64,000 nucleotides of DNA from CBDFKK01 sp965248815 (GTDB taxonomy: Bacteria; Pseudomonadota; Alphaproteobacteria; SMXP01), in assembly GCA_965248815.1 (NCBI GenBank), contig CBDFKK010000004.1, positions 107,753 through 171,752 of the forward strand. The letters run 5' to 3'. The position numbers and the translations under genes are program-made. Shown here in pieces: positions 1 through 9,368 of the stretch. The notes beneath the pieces were generated by a model, which saw nothing but the letters and a program-made list of their open reading frames with translations, was not told the origin of the DNA and did no database searches. Within the stretch, counting starts at the first letter, position 1, and each line of letters opens with the position of its first letter.

Positions 1-892
1 CGCCATAGGTGAGTTTGGTTTGGCAGCCGACCATGTTGTAAAGCGAGCCCAACGCATTGTCCTGGCGTAGTTGCAAGATGGCATGGGCCTTGGTTTGTGG
101 ATCGTGGGGATTGGTTAGGCCCACAGGTTTCATCGGCCCGTGGCGCAGGGTCTCCGGTCCGCGCTCGGCCATCACTTCGATGGGTAGGCAGCCGTCGAAG
201 TAGGGGGTGATCGCCTCCCACTCTTTGAATTGGATTTTTTCTCCCGCGATCAAATCGCGAATGAAGGTGTCGTATTGGTTCTTGTCGAGAGGGCAATTGA
301 TGTAGGCCGCCTTGTCGCCGCCGGGGCCTTCCTTGTCGTAGCGCGATTGGAACCAGGCTTGATCGAAGTCTATGGAGGTTTTGTAAATGATCGGCGCGAT
401 GGCATCGAAGAATGCCAGCTCGTCTTCTCCCGTTAATGAAACGATCGCTTCGCTGAGCGCCGGCGAGGTGAGGGGCCCCGTCGCAACAATCACGTTGGTC
501 CAATCGTCCGGCGGCAAGCCGTCCACCTCTTCACGAACAATCGTAATCAGCGGCTCGTCTTCGATGGCCTTTTGGACTGCTGTTGCAAATCCATCGCGGT
601 CGACGGCAAGGGCTGACCCCGCGGGCACTTGATGCGCGTCGGCGGCGGCGAGAATGAGCGACCCGCAGCGGCGCATCTCTTCATGGAGCAGTCCGACCGC
701 ATTGCCTTCCCAATTGTCAGAGCGAAACGAATTGGAACAGACGAGCTCGGCCAGCGTTTCCGTTTCATGGGCATCGGTCGTGCAAGCCGGGCGCATTTCA
801 TAAAGACGCACGGGTACCCCCGCGCGCGCCGCTTGCCATGCCGCCTCGCAGCCCGCGAGCCCCCCGCCGATGATGTCTACATATTGCCTCAT
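1..892 (-). CDS. trmFO: TrmFO, folate-dependent tRNA m5U54 methyltransferase (3' end cut by window edge)
   Basis: Makes 5-methyluridine at position 54 of tRNA using methylenetetrahydrofolate and FAD in the cytoplasm. The reverse strand opens with ATG at 892 and reads MRQYVDIIGGGLAGCEAA, an FAD dinucleotide-binding motif (GGGLAG, residues 9-14). Family stretches follow: CSNSFRSDNWEGNAVGLLHE near residue 52, then GPMKPVGLTNP and AILQLRQDNALGSLYNMVG towards the window edge. The frame stays open to position 1, so about 297 residues of a family of roughly 440-480 are visible. It is divergent from the membrane-protein gene at 934, with about 40 bp between them. Assignment rests on recognised motifs and is secure. 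Confidence 0.95.
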   Translation of the reverse strand, partial: MRQYVDIIGGGLAGCEAAWQAARAGVPVRLYEMRPACTTDAHETETLAELVCSNSFRSDNWEGNAVGLLHEEMRRCGSLILAAADAHQVPAGSALAVDRDGFATAVQKAIEDEPLITIVREEVDGLPPDDWTNVIVATGPLTSPALSEAIVSLTGEDELAFFDAIAPIIYKTSIDFDQAWFQSRYDKEGPGGDKAAYINCPLDKNQYDTFIRDLIAGEKIQFKEWEAITPYFDGCLPIEVMAERGPETLRHGPMKPVGLTNPHDPQTKAHAILQLRQDNALGSLYNMVGCQTKLTYG

Positions 893-933
893 TTGAACGT
901 CATAACATTGATGACTGGGAACGGTATAGGGGT

Positions 934-1833
934 GTGGTACGCGTGGCTAAAAACCCGAACGCTCAATCGACAATGGGCTGGGAACGCCGGAAGCTGCCGG
1001 TATTCAAAACCATTTGGCTGGCCTATCGCGAGTTCATCCGAAATTTCTTTGAAGTCGTGCGGATGAGTTGGTTTCCTTTGCTGATCATAAGCGTTTTCAT
1101 TTCAGCCACGATATTTGGTTTCCGCGGTCAGTTGATGGAAATGAACGAGCAGCAATTTTCCGACGATTCATCGCTGTTTTTCGGGCTGAGTTATCTTGGG
1201 GCATGCTTCACGCTAAGCGTCTTGATCATCGGACTGGCGCGAGTGTTCTTAGACGAACCTCGGAGCACCTCTTGGATCTATTTCTCAATCGGATTACCCG
1301 AATTACTTCACTTTGTAGCAACTTTTGTGATTTACGGCGCTTTGGGGGTTGGCCTCATCTACATAATACCCCATACCCCTTCGGTTAAATCCGACTTTTT
1401 CGTTTTCGTTGTTGTTGCCAATATAATCGTATTTAACGCCGTATTTTTTTCACTTAGCGCTTTGATACCGGGAATAAACGTGCGGGAGCGCCACCTTGGG
1501 ATTTTGCGGGCTTTGAAAAGAATGTGGGGAAATTATTCCCGTGTCTTGATTGCCAGCAGTTCGTTTCTTGTTACGCTCTATATTCCATTCGCACTGCTCT
1601 TCTTCAAACCAATCCTCATTCCTGATTTGTTTTCTTTAACAGAGCCAATAGAGCAAATCATTCGAAAGGTGTTTGGACAGGAAGTTAGTTTGGATCAGTA
1701 CGCATTTGGAGTGATCTCTATCGGATACTTCTTTTTCCTTTACGCTGTAATGGTATCATTCTTCTCGCAGGTTTATTTGGCTCTAACTCCTAACCATAAG
1801 CGGAAGGCCGGGGTCATTTCGGTAGATGAGTAA
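934..1833 (+). CDS. Multi-pass inner-membrane protein of unknown function
   Basis: I do not recognise a family. The 299-residue product is hydrophobic, with about six predicted membrane segments (around residues 48-60, 83-103, 121-146, 154-176, 206-225 and 262-283). The segments are separated by short charged loops, and the C-terminal tail is basic (HKRKAG). GTG at 934 is used here; GTG at 943, with AGGGG just upstream, and ATG at 973 are alternatives. The gene is divergent from trmFO and is followed by a long repeat-rich gap rather than a co-oriented gene, so it probably stands alone. Confidence 0.6.
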   Translation: MVRVAKNPNAQSTMGWERRKLPVFKTIWLAYREFIRNFFEVVRMSWFPLLIISVFISATIFGFRGQLMEMNEQQFSDDSSLFFGLSYLGACFTLSVLIIGLARVFLDEPRSTSWIYFSIGLPELLHFVATFVIYGALGVGLIYIIPHTPSVKSDFFVFVVVANIIVFNAVFFSLSALIPGINVRERHLGILRALKRMWGNYSRVLIASSSFLVTLYIPFALLFFKPILIPDLFSLTEPIEQIIRKVFGQEVSLDQYAFGVISIGYFFFLYAVMVSFFSQVYLALTPNHKRKAGVISVDE

Positions 1834-2233
1834 ATTCAAAGTAGCATTTGAGAAGCGCTAGGACAGGTCTCTGGCAACGCGAAATTCGCGCTGGCAGCGT
1901 AGCCTTCGTGCACCATTTCAGCTCTTGCACATTCCGTTCGACTCCAATGGATCGCCGGGTCAAGCCCGGCAATGACATGGGGTGTGGCACATCGCGGCAT
2001 TAAATAATCGCGTCATCCCGGACAAGCGCGAGCGAAGCGCGTGCGCGATCCGGGATCCAGGGCGGTTGGGCGAGGTTGTGCATGTTGGCTCTGGATTCCG
2101 GATGCCAAGGCTCGCGTGCCTAAATGCCTAAAGGCATTTAGGGCTCGCCTAAGTTCCGGAATGACGCGGAGTGAGAGGGCAAAGGCCGAGGAGGAAAGTT
2201 GCGTCCGGAATGACACGGAAGCGCGCCCGCGAG
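1834..2233. repeat. Palindromic intergenic repeat region
   Basis: No gene is visible. The gap is built of inverted repeats. GCGTCATCCCGGAC near 2010 is mirrored by TTCCGGAATGACGCGG near 2154 and again by GTCCGGAATGACACGG near 2203. Inside lies a perfect 10-bp stem, CCTAAATGCC (2119-2128) and GGCATTTAGG (2133-2142), with loop TAAA. A second hairpin, GCCGGGTCAAGCCCGGC, lies near 1953. Intergenic repeats beginning CGTCATCCCGGAC are common in alphaproteobacterial genomes. The hairpins also lie between the 3' ends of the membrane-protein gene and uvrA and could help end transcription. Confidence 0.6.
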
Positions 2234-5185
2234 CTAACGCGTCGACACTTTCGCCGTTTTGCGCTTGGGGCGCGATTTGGCCAGCGCTGCAATTTTCTTT
2301 GGCGGCTTCTTCGGTGGAGGTTTTTTGGCGACCGTCTTTTTACGCCGTGAAAATATCTCTTTGAGATATTGCCCCGTGTAGCTTTTGGTTGTGCGTGCCA
2401 CGTCTTCCGGCGTGCCCGTTGTGACGATCTCGCCCCCGCGGTCGCCGCCTTCGGGGCCCAAATCCAAAATCCAATCGGCTGTTTTAATCACTTCGAGATT
2501 GTGCTCGATGACCACGACCGTGTTGCCTTGCTCGACCAAGTGATGAAGGACGTGGAGCAATTTGCGTACGTCTTCGAAGTGTAATCCCGTGGTCGGTTCA
2601 TCCAAAATGTAAAGCGTGCGCCCGGTCGCGCGTTTCGACAGTTCTTTAGCGAGTTTTACACGCTGGGCTTCGCCGCCGGACAAGGTTGTCGCTTGCTGGC
2701 CCACTTTGATGTAGTCGAGCCCTACTTGTTTCAACGTATCGAGTTTTTCGCGGATGGCGGGTACTGCTTTGAAAAACAAAGCTGCTTCCTCGACGGTCAT
2801 ATCCAAGACGTCGGCAATGGACTTGTCGCGGAATTTGATCTCGAGGGTTTCGCGGTTGTAGCGCCGGCCTCGGCAAACGTCGCATTGCACATAGACGTCC
2901 GGAAGAAAATGCATTTCGATTTTGATGACGCCGTCGCCCTGGCACGCCTCGCAACGACCGCCCTTGACGTTGAAGGAAAACCGCCCAGGTTTGTAGCCGC
3001 GTGCTTTGGCCTCGGGCAAACCAGCAAACCATTCGCGCATGGGAGTGAAGGCGCCGGTATAGGTCGCCGGGTTGGAGCGCGGTGTGCGGCCGATAGGCGA
3101 TTGATCGATGTCGATCACTTTGTCCAAATGATCGAGGCCTTTAATCTCCTTATGCTCGCCGGGATGAGCGCGCGCACTGTTCAGCTTCCGCGCAACTCCC
3201 TTGTACAAAGTTTCGACAATCAATGATGACTTTCCGCCGCCAGACACGCCGGTGACACACGTAAACGTCCCCAGCGGGATCTCGGCGGTTATGTTTTTGA
3301 GATTGTGCTGGCTCGCTTTAACGACTCGGAGCATGCGCTTGGCCTGTGCCGGGCGACGAAGCACCGGCACGGGGATTTCCGTTGCGCCCGAAAGGTACTG
3401 GCCGGTCAAACTCTTCTTGTTTTTCATGATCGCGGGCGGCGTGCCTTCGGCAACTACATGGCCGCCGTGAACGCCGGCGCCCGGCCCCATATCGATGACA
3501 TGATCCGCACTCAATATGGCCTCTTCGTCATGCTCGACCACAACCACCGAGTTGCCGAGATCGCGCAAACTTTTGAGCGTTTCCAAGAGCCGTGCGTTAT
3601 CTCGCTGATGCAAACCGATAGACGGCTCATCTAAAACGTAGAGAACGCCGGTCAGGCCGGAGCCGATTTGCGAGGCAAGACGGATGCGCTGTGACTCGCC
3701 GCCGGACAGCGTGCCGGAGTTGCGTGACAGTGTGAGATAATCCAATCCGACATTGTTCAGAAATTGCAGACGTTCGCGAATCTCTTTCAGAATTCGGCCG
3801 GCGATTTCATTTTGTTTCTTTTTGAGCTTGGTCGGCAGCCGTTCAAACCAAGCTTGAGCTTCGCGAATGGAAAGATGCGCGACCTCAGCGATATGTTTGC
3901 TGTCGAGCTTGACGGCCAGCGCTTCAGGCTTGAGCCGGAACCCGCTGCAATCCTCGCACGGTTCGACTCCCTGATAGCGCTCCATTTCTTCGCGAACCCA
4001 GGCGCTGTCGGATTCGCGCCAGCGCCGCTCGATATTGTTGACCACGCCCTCGAATGATTTTTTTGTTTCGTAGCGGCGTAGACCGTCATCATAGATGAAC
4101 TTCACGGTCTCTTCTGTGCCGAAGAGAATTATATCTTGGAATTCTTCATCTAAGTCAGACCACGGTGCATTCATGGAAAACTTAAATTTGCGCGCGAGGC
4201 TCTTGAGCGTTTGCTGATAGTAAGGCGACGTTGTTTTAGACCACGGCGCAATGGCGCCATTGGCTAAGGATTTGGACGCATCGGGAACGACGAGATCCGC
4301 ATCGAAATAAAGCTGTGTGCCCAGCCCGTCGCATTCGGGACATGCGCCATAAGGATTGTTAAATGAGAACAGGCGCGGTTCGATTTCGTCGATGGTAAAT
4401 CCCGATACCGGGCAGGCGAATTTTTCCGAAAAAATCAGCCGTTCCGGATCTTTGACTTTCTTTGTGTAGGCCATTTCGGCGACGGCGATACCGTCGGCGA
4501 GCCCTAGAGCCGTTTCAAACGAGTCGGCCAGCCGCTGCTCGATACCGTCGCGGATCACAAGGCGGTCCACCACCACATCGATATCGTGTTTGATTTTCTT
4601 ATTCAGTGTGGGAACGTTTTCAAGATCGTGAAACGCGCCGTCAATCTTGACTCGCTGAAAGCCTTTCTTGAGGAGATCGGCAAATTCCCGGCGGTATTCG
4701 CCTTTTCGCCCGCGGATCATAGGCGCCAAAAGATAGAACCGTGTGTCCTTTGACAGGGACATCACGCGGTCGACCATTTGGCTTACGGTCTGGCTTTCGA
4801 TCGGCAAGCCCGTTGCGGGAGAATAGGGCACGCCGATCCGTGCAAATAAAAGCCGCATATAGTCGTAAATCTCGGTCACTGTGGCGACCGTGGAACGCGG
4901 ATTGCGCGACGTCGTTTTTTGTTCAATGGAAATGGCGGGGCTCAATCCGTCGATTTGATCGACGTCCGGCTTTTGCATGAGTTCTAGGAATTGCCGTGCA
5001 TAGGCCGAGAGGCTTTCCACATAGCGCCGCTGGCCTTCGGCGTAAATCGTGTCGAACGCGAGAGACGATTTTCCCGATCCGGAAAGGCCGGTAATTACAA
5101 CTAACCGATCGCGCGGAATCTCCACATCTATGTTCTGGAGATTATGCTCGCGGGCTCCGCGGACGTGAATGTTTTTGGCGCTCAT
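2234..5185 (-). CDS. uvrA: UvrA, excinuclease ABC subunit A
   Basis: Damage-recognition ATPase of nucleotide excision repair, working as a dimer with UvrB. ATG at 5185 starts MSAKNIHVRGAREHNLQNI, the usual UvrA N-terminus, giving 983 residues. The open frame continues upstream to 5932, but that part lies over ssb and looks non-coding. Walker A GLSGSGKS is at residues 33-40, and the second, GVSGGGKSS, is near 645 (Gly replaces the more usual Ser). Zinc cysteines appear in CPECDG (near 280) and in CEACQGDG / CDVCRGRR. Both LSGGE signatures and Walker B motifs (VLDEPSIGLH, ILDEPTTGLH) are present. The tail is rich in Lys and Pro. An SOS box lies in the gap shared with divergent ssb. Confidence 0.97.
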   Translation of the reverse strand: MSAKNIHVRGAREHNLQNIDVEIPRDRLVVITGLSGSGKSSLAFDTIYAEGQRRYVESLSAYARQFLELMQKPDVDQIDGLSPAISIEQKTTSRNPRSTVATVTEIYDYMRLLFARIGVPYSPATGLPIESQTVSQMVDRVMSLSKDTRFYLLAPMIRGRKGEYRREFADLLKKGFQRVKIDGAFHDLENVPTLNKKIKHDIDVVVDRLVIRDGIEQRLADSFETALGLADGIAVAEMAYTKKVKDPERLIFSEKFACPVSGFTIDEIEPRLFSFNNPYGACPECDGLGTQLYFDADLVVPDASKSLANGAIAPWSKTTSPYYQQTLKSLARKFKFSMNAPWSDLDEEFQDIILFGTEETVKFIYDDGLRRYETKKSFEGVVNNIERRWRESDSAWVREEMERYQGVEPCEDCSGFRLKPEALAVKLDSKHIAEVAHLSIREAQAWFERLPTKLKKKQNEIAGRILKEIRERLQFLNNVGLDYLTLSRNSGTLSGGESQRIRLASQIGSGLTGVLYVLDEPSIGLHQRDNARLLETLKSLRDLGNSVVVVEHDEEAILSADHVIDMGPGAGVHGGHVVAEGTPPAIMKNKKSLTGQYLSGATEIPVPVLRRPAQAKRMLRVVKASQHNLKNITAEIPLGTFTCVTGVSGGGKSSLIVETLYKGVARKLNSARAHPGEHKEIKGLDHLDKVIDIDQSPIGRTPRSNPATYTGAFTPMREWFAGLPEAKARGYKPGRFSFNVKGGRCEACQGDGVIKIEMHFLPDVYVQCDVCRGRRYNRETLEIKFRDKSIADVLDMTVEEAALFFKAVPAIREKLDTLKQVGLDYIKVGQQATTLSGGEAQRVKLAKELSKRATGRTLYILDEPTTGLHFEDVRKLLHVLHHLVEQGNTVVVIEHNLEVIKTADWILDLGPEGGDRGGEIVTTGTPEDVARTTKSYTGQYLKEIFSRRKKTVAKKPPPKKPPKKIAALAKSRPKRKTAKVSTR

Positions 5186-5377
5186 AGGGGTCAGTGCCGT
5201 CTCGATCGGCTCGTTGTGAGAGTGTCTTGTGCTCCGTAAAGAGGTGGTCCCTTGTAAATAGTAGTTTGGAGACAAGTTCAAGACTTCAACCGATACGCAC
5301 GAATAAACGGTTGAGCAGCCTTTCACGGTTCCCCAGTCAGCACATTTTGGTGTTGATTCCCCACCTGTAATATTATA

Positions 5378-5392
5378 GAACAGAACAAGAAC
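5378..5392. promoter_or_regulatory. LexA (SOS) box between uvrA and ssb
   Basis: GAAC-AGAACAA-GAAC is an exact GAAC-N7-GAAC direct repeat (GTTC-N7-GTTC on the other strand), the operator type of alphaproteobacterial LexA. It lies about 190 bp from the uvrA start and 110 bp from the ssb start, in the shared divergent promoter region. The rest of this 315-bp gap shows no gene. Confidence 0.75.
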
Positions 5393-5500
5393 ACGTGTCC
5401 AGAAACAAACCGGTGGATAACTCGGCCAAGTCGGTGGCCGCTTCCGGGGCTTTTGGATATGGTCGCACCAACAGCAACAACAGTCATGGAAGGCGGGACG

Positions 5501-5956
5501 ATGGCGGGTAGCATCAATAAGGTCATTTTGGTCGGCAATTTGGGTGCGGACCCGGAAATCAGACAAACCAAAGATGGCCGCCCGATTTGCAATCTCCGCG
5601 TGGCGACATCGGAATCCTGGCGCGACAAATCTTCCGGTGAAAAGCGCGAAAAGACCGAATGGCATCGGGTGGTAATTTTCAGCGAAGGCCTGTGCCGGAT
5701 TGCGGAAAGTTATCTGCGCAAGGGCTCGAAAGTGTATTTGGAAGGCCAATTGCAGACGCGCAAATGGCAAGACCAATCGGGTCAGGATCGCTATTCGACG
5801 GAAGTCGTGCTGCAGGGGTTCAATTCGAATTTGACCATGCTGGATTCGCGGGGCGGTGATCGCCAGGCTGGGTCCTTCGACGAGCCTATGGCTGCCGCCG
5901 GCGCACCGGTTCAAGATTTTCAAGATTCCCAATTGGATGACGAAATTCCGTTCTAA
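5501..5956 (+). CDS. ssb: Single-stranded DNA-binding protein
   Basis: Binds ssDNA during replication, recombination and repair. ATG at 5501 gives MAGSINKVILVGNLGADPEI, the canonical start, and GGAAGG sits 9 bases upstream; in-frame ATGs at 5453 and 5486 are less likely. The OB-fold spans roughly residues 4-110 (EKTEWHRVVIF, YLRKGSKVYLEGQLQTRKW). A short flexible linker leads to the acidic tail DDEIPF, which recruits partner proteins. The length of 151 residues is normal. The gene is divergent from uvrA across an SOS box, so it is probably damage-inducible. Confidence 0.96.
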   Translation: MAGSINKVILVGNLGADPEIRQTKDGRPICNLRVATSESWRDKSSGEKREKTEWHRVVIFSEGLCRIAESYLRKGSKVYLEGQLQTRKWQDQSGQDRYSTEVVLQGFNSNLTMLDSRGGDRQAGSFDEPMAAAGAPVQDFQDSQLDDEIPF

Positions 5957-6189
5957 AGTCGCGGCCTAACTTACGATTTGAAAGGCCGGTCCCGCGGCAC
6001 GAAATGGTGCTGCGAGGGTGCTGTTTTCCTCTTGTTGACGTTGCTCGCCTGCCCCGAAAATGCTAGGTTTTCTGCGAGTCGTGGCGTCCGTTTTTTCCAT
6101 AAAATTCAGTGGGTTTAAGACGATTCACATCCGCGGTTTTTCCGCGCTGTCAGCAACCGGTGTGTCAATTTTGAAAGTCCAGTGAAACC

Positions 6190-8961
6190 GTGTCAGACCC
6201 GACCGATATATCGCCGGACGACTCCGAGCGTCCCCGCGACATAAGCCCCGTCGCAATCGAGGACGAGATGCGGACGTCCTATCTCGATTACGCTATGAGC
6301 GTGATCGTGAGCCGCGCTCTGCCTGATGTGCGGGACGGTCTGAAACCGGTCCATCGCCGCATCCTCTTTTCGATGTACAAGAGTGGCTACGATTGGAACA
6401 AGCCTTATCGCAAATCGGCGCGTGTCGTCGGCGACGTAATAGGCAAATATCACCCCCATGGGGATCAGTCGATTTACGATGCCCTGGTCAGAATGGCGCA
6501 GGATTTTTCCTTACGCCTTCCATTGCTTGACGGTCAGGGAAATTTCGGATCCGTAGATGGGGATCCGGCAGCCGCCATGCGCTACTCAGAAGTACGTATG
6601 GGTAAGCCTGCTCATGCTTTGTTGGAAGATATCGACAAAGACACGGTCGATTTTCAAAATAACTACGACAGCACCGAAACAGAGCCCGTCGTATTGCCAG
6701 CCCGGTTTCCCAACATTTTGGTGAACGGCGCCGGGGGCATCGCCGTGGGCATGGCGACCAATATTCCGCCGCATAATCTCACAGAACTGGTGGATGGTTG
6801 TATCGCGATTATGAACGATCCTGCCATGACGATGGATCAGCTGATCGAAATCGTGCAGGGGCCCGATTTTCCAACCGGCGGGCTCATTCTGGGGAAAAGT
6901 GGTGTGCGCTCGGCGCTTCATCGTGGGCGTGGCTCGGTCATCATGCGCGGCCGGGTGCATATCGAGGAACTGCGAAAAGACCGCGAAGCCATTGTCGTCA
7001 CGGAAATTCCGTACCAAGTGAACAAGTCGGCCATGGTCGAAAAGATCGCAGACTTGGTGCGCGAGAAACGTATCGAAGGCATTTCCGATCTTCGAGACGA
7101 ATCCGACCGCCAAGGCATGCGGGTTGTGATCGAGCTGAAACGTGAAGCCAATTCCGACGTTATTCTCAATCAGCTCTATCGTTTTTCGTCTCTTCAAACG
7201 AGTTTCGGCGTCAATATTCTCGCTTTGAATGGCGGCCGGCCAGAGCTGATGAATCTGCGCGACATGCTCGATGCCTTCATCGAGTTCCGTGAAGAGGTCA
7301 TTACACGACGAACCAAATACGAACTCAACAAGGCGCGCGACCGAGCACATGTTTTGGTAGGCCTTGCCATTGCTGTTGCCAATATTGACGACGTGATCGC
7401 GCTCATCAGAAAAGCTCCCGATCCAGCGACGGCCCGCGCCGGACTGCTTGGGCGCAAATGGCCGGCTGCCGATATTTCCCCGCTCATTGAACTCATCGCG
7501 GATCCGCGTCACGTAGTGAGCGACGACAGTACTGTGCGCCTTTCGGAAGAGCAGGCACGCGCAATCCTTGAATTGCGCTTGCAACGGTTAACGGCTTTGG
7601 GCCGGGACGAAATCGGCGATGAACTAAAAGAGCTTGGCGGAAAGATCGAGGACTTTTTGGATATTTTGCGGTCACGTGCGCGGGTTATGACAATTATCAA
7701 GGAAGAGCTTGAGGCCGCTAAGAAAGAATTCAGCACGCCGCGCAGAACGGAAATCATCGAAGCCGACCTGGAAGTCGAAGACGAAGATTTGATCCAAAAA
7801 GAAGATATGGTCGTCACTGTTACCCATGCCGGCTATATCAAGCGCGTGCCTCTCAACATTTACCGGCCGCAAAGGCGTGGCGGGAAAGGCCGTGCCGGCA
7901 TGGCCACGCGGGACGAAGATTTCGTTTCGCGTGTTTTCGTCGCCAATACCCACCAACCGGTTTTGTTTTTCTCGTCCAGCGGCATGGTTTATCGCCTCAA
8001 GGTCTGGCGTTTGCCGCAGGCGACCCCGCAAGCGCGCGGTAAGGCGATGGTCAATCTCTTGCCGCTTGATGAGGGCGAAGTCATCACCACAGTCATGCCA
8101 TTGCCCGAAGACGAAAGCCAATGGTCGAAGCTCGACGTCATGTTTGCGACGACGAGGGGCAACGTCCGGCGTAACAAACTCTCGGATTTCATCCGGATCA
8201 ACGTGAATGGCAAGATCGCCATGAAGCCGACGGAATCGGAAAAAATTGTCGGCGTTCAAATTTGCTCTGAAAGTGACGACGTTATATTGACCAGTGCGAA
8301 TGGCCGTTGCATTCGATTTGCCGTATCTGATGTTCGCGTGTTTTCCGGACGGACCTCAACTGGCGTTAGGGGTATCAAACTCGGCAAGGACAAGGATCTC
8401 GGCGAGGACGTAGTCATCGCTATGACGATTGTTCGCCATGTTGACGTTACTCCTGCCGAGGCACGCACATATCTAAAGCAAGCTAATGCCATGCGGCGCG
8501 CGGCCTCCGGCGAAGACCATGAAGAAGACATTCACGAGAGTGATGATGACGAAGATGGTGGTGAAGAGGCAGCCTTGTCACCAGAGCGATACGCCGAGCT
8601 GGGCGCTTACGAACAATTCCTGTTGACAGTTTCTGAGAATGGCTACGGCAAGCGGACGTCCGCTTTTGAATACAGAACGTCAGGCCGGGGCGGCAAGGGC
8701 ATCATCGCCATGACGGTGACGCGCCGCAACGGCAAGCTGGTGACGTCCTTTCCGATCGAATCGTCTGACCAAATCATGCTGGTGACAGATGCGGGTCAGC
8801 TCATCCGCTGTCCCGTCGATGACATCCGCGTGGCCGGTCGCAATACCCAAGGCGTAACTCTGTTTAGAACCTCACAAGATGAACGCGTCGTTTCTGTCGA
8901 GCACTTGGGTGATGCAGGGCATGATGACGACACAGCCGAAACCGGCGACGATGACGACTAA
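6190..8961 (+). CDS. gyrA: DNA gyrase subunit A
   Basis: Breakage-reunion subunit of gyrase, which supercoils DNA with GyrB. The start is GTG at 6190 (MSDPTDISPDDSERPRDISP); no strong ribosome site is seen. The catalytic Tyr is residue 132 in AAAMRYSEV. The quinolone pocket reads HPHGDQSIYDALVR, with Gln93 where Escherichia coli has Ser83. The GyrA box QRRGGKG lies near residue 560 and opens the beta-pinwheel domain. That domain holds a strongly acidic insert (HEEDIHESDDDEDGGEE, about 776-793), and the protein ends in an acidic tail. The length of 923 fits alphaproteobacterial GyrA. TTGACG at 6035 could be a -35 element. ISa begins 10 bp after the stop codon. Confidence 0.97.
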   Translation: MSDPTDISPDDSERPRDISPVAIEDEMRTSYLDYAMSVIVSRALPDVRDGLKPVHRRILFSMYKSGYDWNKPYRKSARVVGDVIGKYHPHGDQSIYDALVRMAQDFSLRLPLLDGQGNFGSVDGDPAAAMRYSEVRMGKPAHALLEDIDKDTVDFQNNYDSTETEPVVLPARFPNILVNGAGGIAVGMATNIPPHNLTELVDGCIAIMNDPAMTMDQLIEIVQGPDFPTGGLILGKSGVRSALHRGRGSVIMRGRVHIEELRKDREAIVVTEIPYQVNKSAMVEKIADLVREKRIEGISDLRDESDRQGMRVVIELKREANSDVILNQLYRFSSLQTSFGVNILALNGGRPELMNLRDMLDAFIEFREEVITRRTKYELNKARDRAHVLVGLAIAVANIDDVIALIRKAPDPATARAGLLGRKWPAADISPLIELIADPRHVVSDDSTVRLSEEQARAILELRLQRLTALGRDEIGDELKELGGKIEDFLDILRSRARVMTIIKEELEAAKKEFSTPRRTEIIEADLEVEDEDLIQKEDMVVTVTHAGYIKRVPLNIYRPQRRGGKGRAGMATRDEDFVSRVFVANTHQPVLFFSSSGMVYRLKVWRLPQATPQARGKAMVNLLPLDEGEVITTVMPLPEDESQWSKLDVMFATTRGNVRRNKLSDFIRINVNGKIAMKPTESEKIVGVQICSESDDVILTSANGRCIRFAVSDVRVFSGRTSTGVRGIKLGKDKDLGEDVVIAMTIVRHVDVTPAEARTYLKQANAMRRAASGEDHEEDIHESDDDEDGGEEAALSPERYAELGAYEQFLLTVSENGYGKRTSAFEYRTSGRGGKGIIAMTVTRRNGKLVTSFPIESSDQIMLVTDAGQLIRCPVDDIRVAGRNTQGVTLFRTSQDERVVSVEHLGDAGHDDDTAETGDDDD

Positions 8962-9056
8962 CCTCCACGAAGAGGTGGCTCGGGAAATCTGCACAGTTGA
9001 GATAAGTGGAATTTTGGCCTGTAGGCGGCATGATCGCCGGCAACAGGAGATCCACT

Positions 9057-9368
9057 ATGGCAAGACGACCACGTCGCAATCATACACCTGCGTTCAAGTC
9101 GAAGGTGGCCCTTGCGGCCGTTCGCGGTGAGCAGACATTGGGAGAACTCGCTCAGCAGTTTGATGTTCATCCTAACCAGATCAAGCAATGGAAAGATCAG
9201 CTCCTTGAGGGTGCAGCGGGTGTTTTTGGGCGGGAGGGTAAATCACCGCTGCCTGCACCCCGTGTTGATGTGAAGAGGCTCCATGCCAAGATTGGGGAGC
9301 TGACGCTTGAGAATGATTTTTTAGGCGATGCGCTCACCAAGGCGGGATTGCCGAGCGCAAGAAAATGA
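9057..9368 (+). CDS. ISa OrfA, helix-turn-helix transposase subunit (copy A)
   Basis: The 103-residue N-terminal part of an IS3-type transposase. It has a basic start (MARRPRRNHTPAFKSK), then a helix-turn-helix region (QTLGELAQQFDVHPNQIKQWKDQL) and a short leucine-rich region ending near ENDFLGDAL. ATG at 9057 follows CAGGAG. Its stop overlaps the orfB start (ATGA at 9365). An A-rich run just before it (AGAAAATGA) could allow -1 frameshifting to an OrfAB fusion, as in other IS3 elements. Confidence 0.9.
   Translation: MARRPRRNHTPAFKSKVALAAVRGEQTLGELAQQFDVHPNQIKQWKDQLLEGAAGVFGREGKSPLPAPRVDVKRLHAKIGELTLENDFLGDALTKAGLPSARK

Noticed and set aside
5186..5932. Upstream extension of the uvrA frame by 249 codons
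   Set aside because: It lies antisense to ssb and covers the SOS box; UvrA homologues start at the MSAKNIHVRG methionine.
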